This document shows positions 6,233 through 6,676 of a stretch of DNA of 6,676 nt, piece after piece (position 1 is the stretch's first letter; each line of letters opens with the position of its first letter). The notes beneath the pieces were generated by a model, which did no database searches, was not told the DNA's origin, and worked only from the letters and a program-made list of their open reading frames with translations. The DNA comes from JBOGJG01 sp050747825 (lineage in GTDB: Bacteria; Acidobacteriota; UBA6911; RPQK01; JBOGJG01): assembly GCA_050747825.1 (NCBI GenBank), contig JBOGJG010000367.1, positions 1-6,676 of the forward strand, given 5' to 3'. Both the position numbers and the translations under genes were made by a program.

Positions 6233-6420
6233 TGTAGTGTCTCCGAAAACGGATCGCCATCCTGCCGATAAAGGCTTCTGGGAATTTTTTTTGCCTGCGG
6301 GCAAGAATGGCGGAGTGGAGGGGATCATTTAAGCGTAGTGGTGAGCATGCCAGGTTGAGCCCTGTCTGGAGGGCTCGTCGCGTTTTCTTCCTTCCAATCC
6401 AGTCCGTCAGTTCGGTCACG
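6233..6420. other. Intergenic region with no convincing gene
   Basis: This stretch between the M24 stop and the GGTCAGN array has no reading frame with protein-like content or a usable ribosome site. It contains an 8-T run (6285-6292) overlapping a small TTGCC/GGCAA stem-loop (6291-6304), and a longer stem-loop at 6357-6376 listed separately. Nothing else is recognised. Confidence 0.6.
6357..6390 (+). terminator. Possible intrinsic terminator after the M24 gene
   Basis: GAGCCCT (6357-6363), a 6-nt loop and AGGGCTC (6370-6376) form a perfect 7-bp GC-rich stem. A pyrimidine tract, TTTTCTTCCTTCC, begins 6 nt after the stem (6383). The gap before the T-rich stretch is longer than ideal and the hairpin lies about 125 nt past the M24 stop codon, so this is only a candidate. 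Confidence 0.35.
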
Positions 6421-6609
6421 GGTCAGCGGTCAGTGGTCAGCGGTCAGCGGTCAGTGGTCAGCGGTCAGCGGTCACTGGTCAGGGGTCAGCGGTCAGCGGT
6501 CAGTGGTCAGCGGTCAGCGGTCAGCGGTCAGTGGTCAGTGGTCAGCGGTCAGTGGTCAGCGGTCAGGGGTCAGCGGTCAGCGGTCAGTGGTCAGGGGTCA
6601 GCGGTCAGC
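6414..6609 (+). repeat. 27-unit GGTCAGN heptanucleotide tandem array
   Basis: Twenty-seven contiguous 7-nt units run from 6421 to 6609 with no change in unit length, preceded by one degenerate unit (GGTCACG, 6414-6420). Positions 1-6 are GGTCAG in every unit except one (GGTCACT, 6470-6476). Position 7 is C in 16 units, T in 8 and G in 3. The trio C-C-T recurs as a 21-nt higher-order unit at units 3-5, 6-8, 10-12, 14-16 and 22-24, suggesting growth by duplicating blocks of three. The minus strand has a TGA in every unit, closing all its frames; the plus strand is open but has no gene-like context. There are no spacers, so it is not a CRISPR array. Confidence 0.97.
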
Positions 6610-6612
6610 ACC

Positions 6613-6676
6613 TTAGCAGCAAACCTCGTTGGTTCCATAGGCCACACTGTAACCAATCACACGATTACTTTCAGGC
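6613..6676 (-). CDS. Possible 3' end of a gene entering from the right edge
   Basis: On the minus strand one frame is open from the window edge to a TAA at 6615-6613. It would end in about 20 residues resembling an ordinary C-terminus (RVIGYSVAYGTNEVCC). A stretch this short is free of stops by chance fairly often, and the opposite strand is also open here. If real, the gene would be convergent with the M24 gene and the GGTCAGN array would lie between the two 3' ends. Confidence 0.18.
   Translation of the reverse strand, partial: PESNRVIGYSVAYGTNEVCC

Noticed and set aside
6285..6304. Intrinsic terminator at the T-run plus TTGCC/GGCAA stem
   Set aside because: On the plus strand the T-run comes before the stem. 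On the minus strand the stem is followed by A residues. Neither orientation fits an intrinsic terminator.
6207..6419. 70-codon minus-strand frame after the M24 gene
   Set aside because: It overlaps the end of the M24 gene, spans both stem-loops and shows no conserved protein features.
6414..6609. CRISPR array or iteron-type origin
   Set aside because: The units are 7 nt and contiguous, with no spacers. No cas gene, replication initiator or DnaA-box cluster is present in the window.

Overview
The window carries five protein-coding genes and four short tandem-repeat tracts from what looks like a free-living, moderately GC-rich bacterium. The Tat-exported sugar-isomerase-like protein, the AtuA-family protein, the HEAT-repeat protein and the 7-nt tandem repeats at gene ends together suggest Acidobacteriota or a similar soil/sediment lineage. 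That placement is inference: there is no rRNA or other marker gene here.

Layout. Positions 1-66 hold a duplicated 30-mer. A minus-strand pair follows, transcribed from right to left: an AtuA/DUF1446-family protein (2813-1029), then a Tat-signal-bearing xylose-isomerase-like TIM-barrel protein (961-71), 67 bp apart and probably co-transcribed. An 82-bp divergent spacer (2814-2895) is largely filled by an imperfect palindrome whose arms each read outward as a weak promoter. To its right are three plus-strand genes: an RlmD/RumA-type 23S rRNA uracil-C5 methyltransferase with all iron-sulfur and catalytic residues (2896-4299), a HEAT-repeat protein (4416-5147), and an M24 (Xaa-Pro peptidase-like) protein (5144-6232). 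The last two overlap at GTGA, so they are translationally coupled. The final 444 bp have no confident gene; they hold a possible terminator and a 27-unit GGTCAGN array.

The most unusual content is the set of 7-nt repeats. CAAGTTY units occur twice: once inside the AtuA-family gene, where they encode a periodic heptapeptide at the junction of the two domains, and once starting at the rlmD stop codon. GGTCAGN forms a long array after the M24 gene. GCCACCN heptamers form part of the 30-mer beside the isomerase gene. Since 7 is not a multiple of 3, gain or loss of one unit inside the AtuA-family gene would remove its C-terminal domain. It is therefore a candidate slippage switch or, more simply, a tolerated insertion at a linker. 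The genes do not form one obvious pathway. The minus-strand pair may handle an organic acid or sugar-like substrate, while the plus-strand genes are housekeeping (rRNA modification, peptide turnover) plus one scaffold-type protein.
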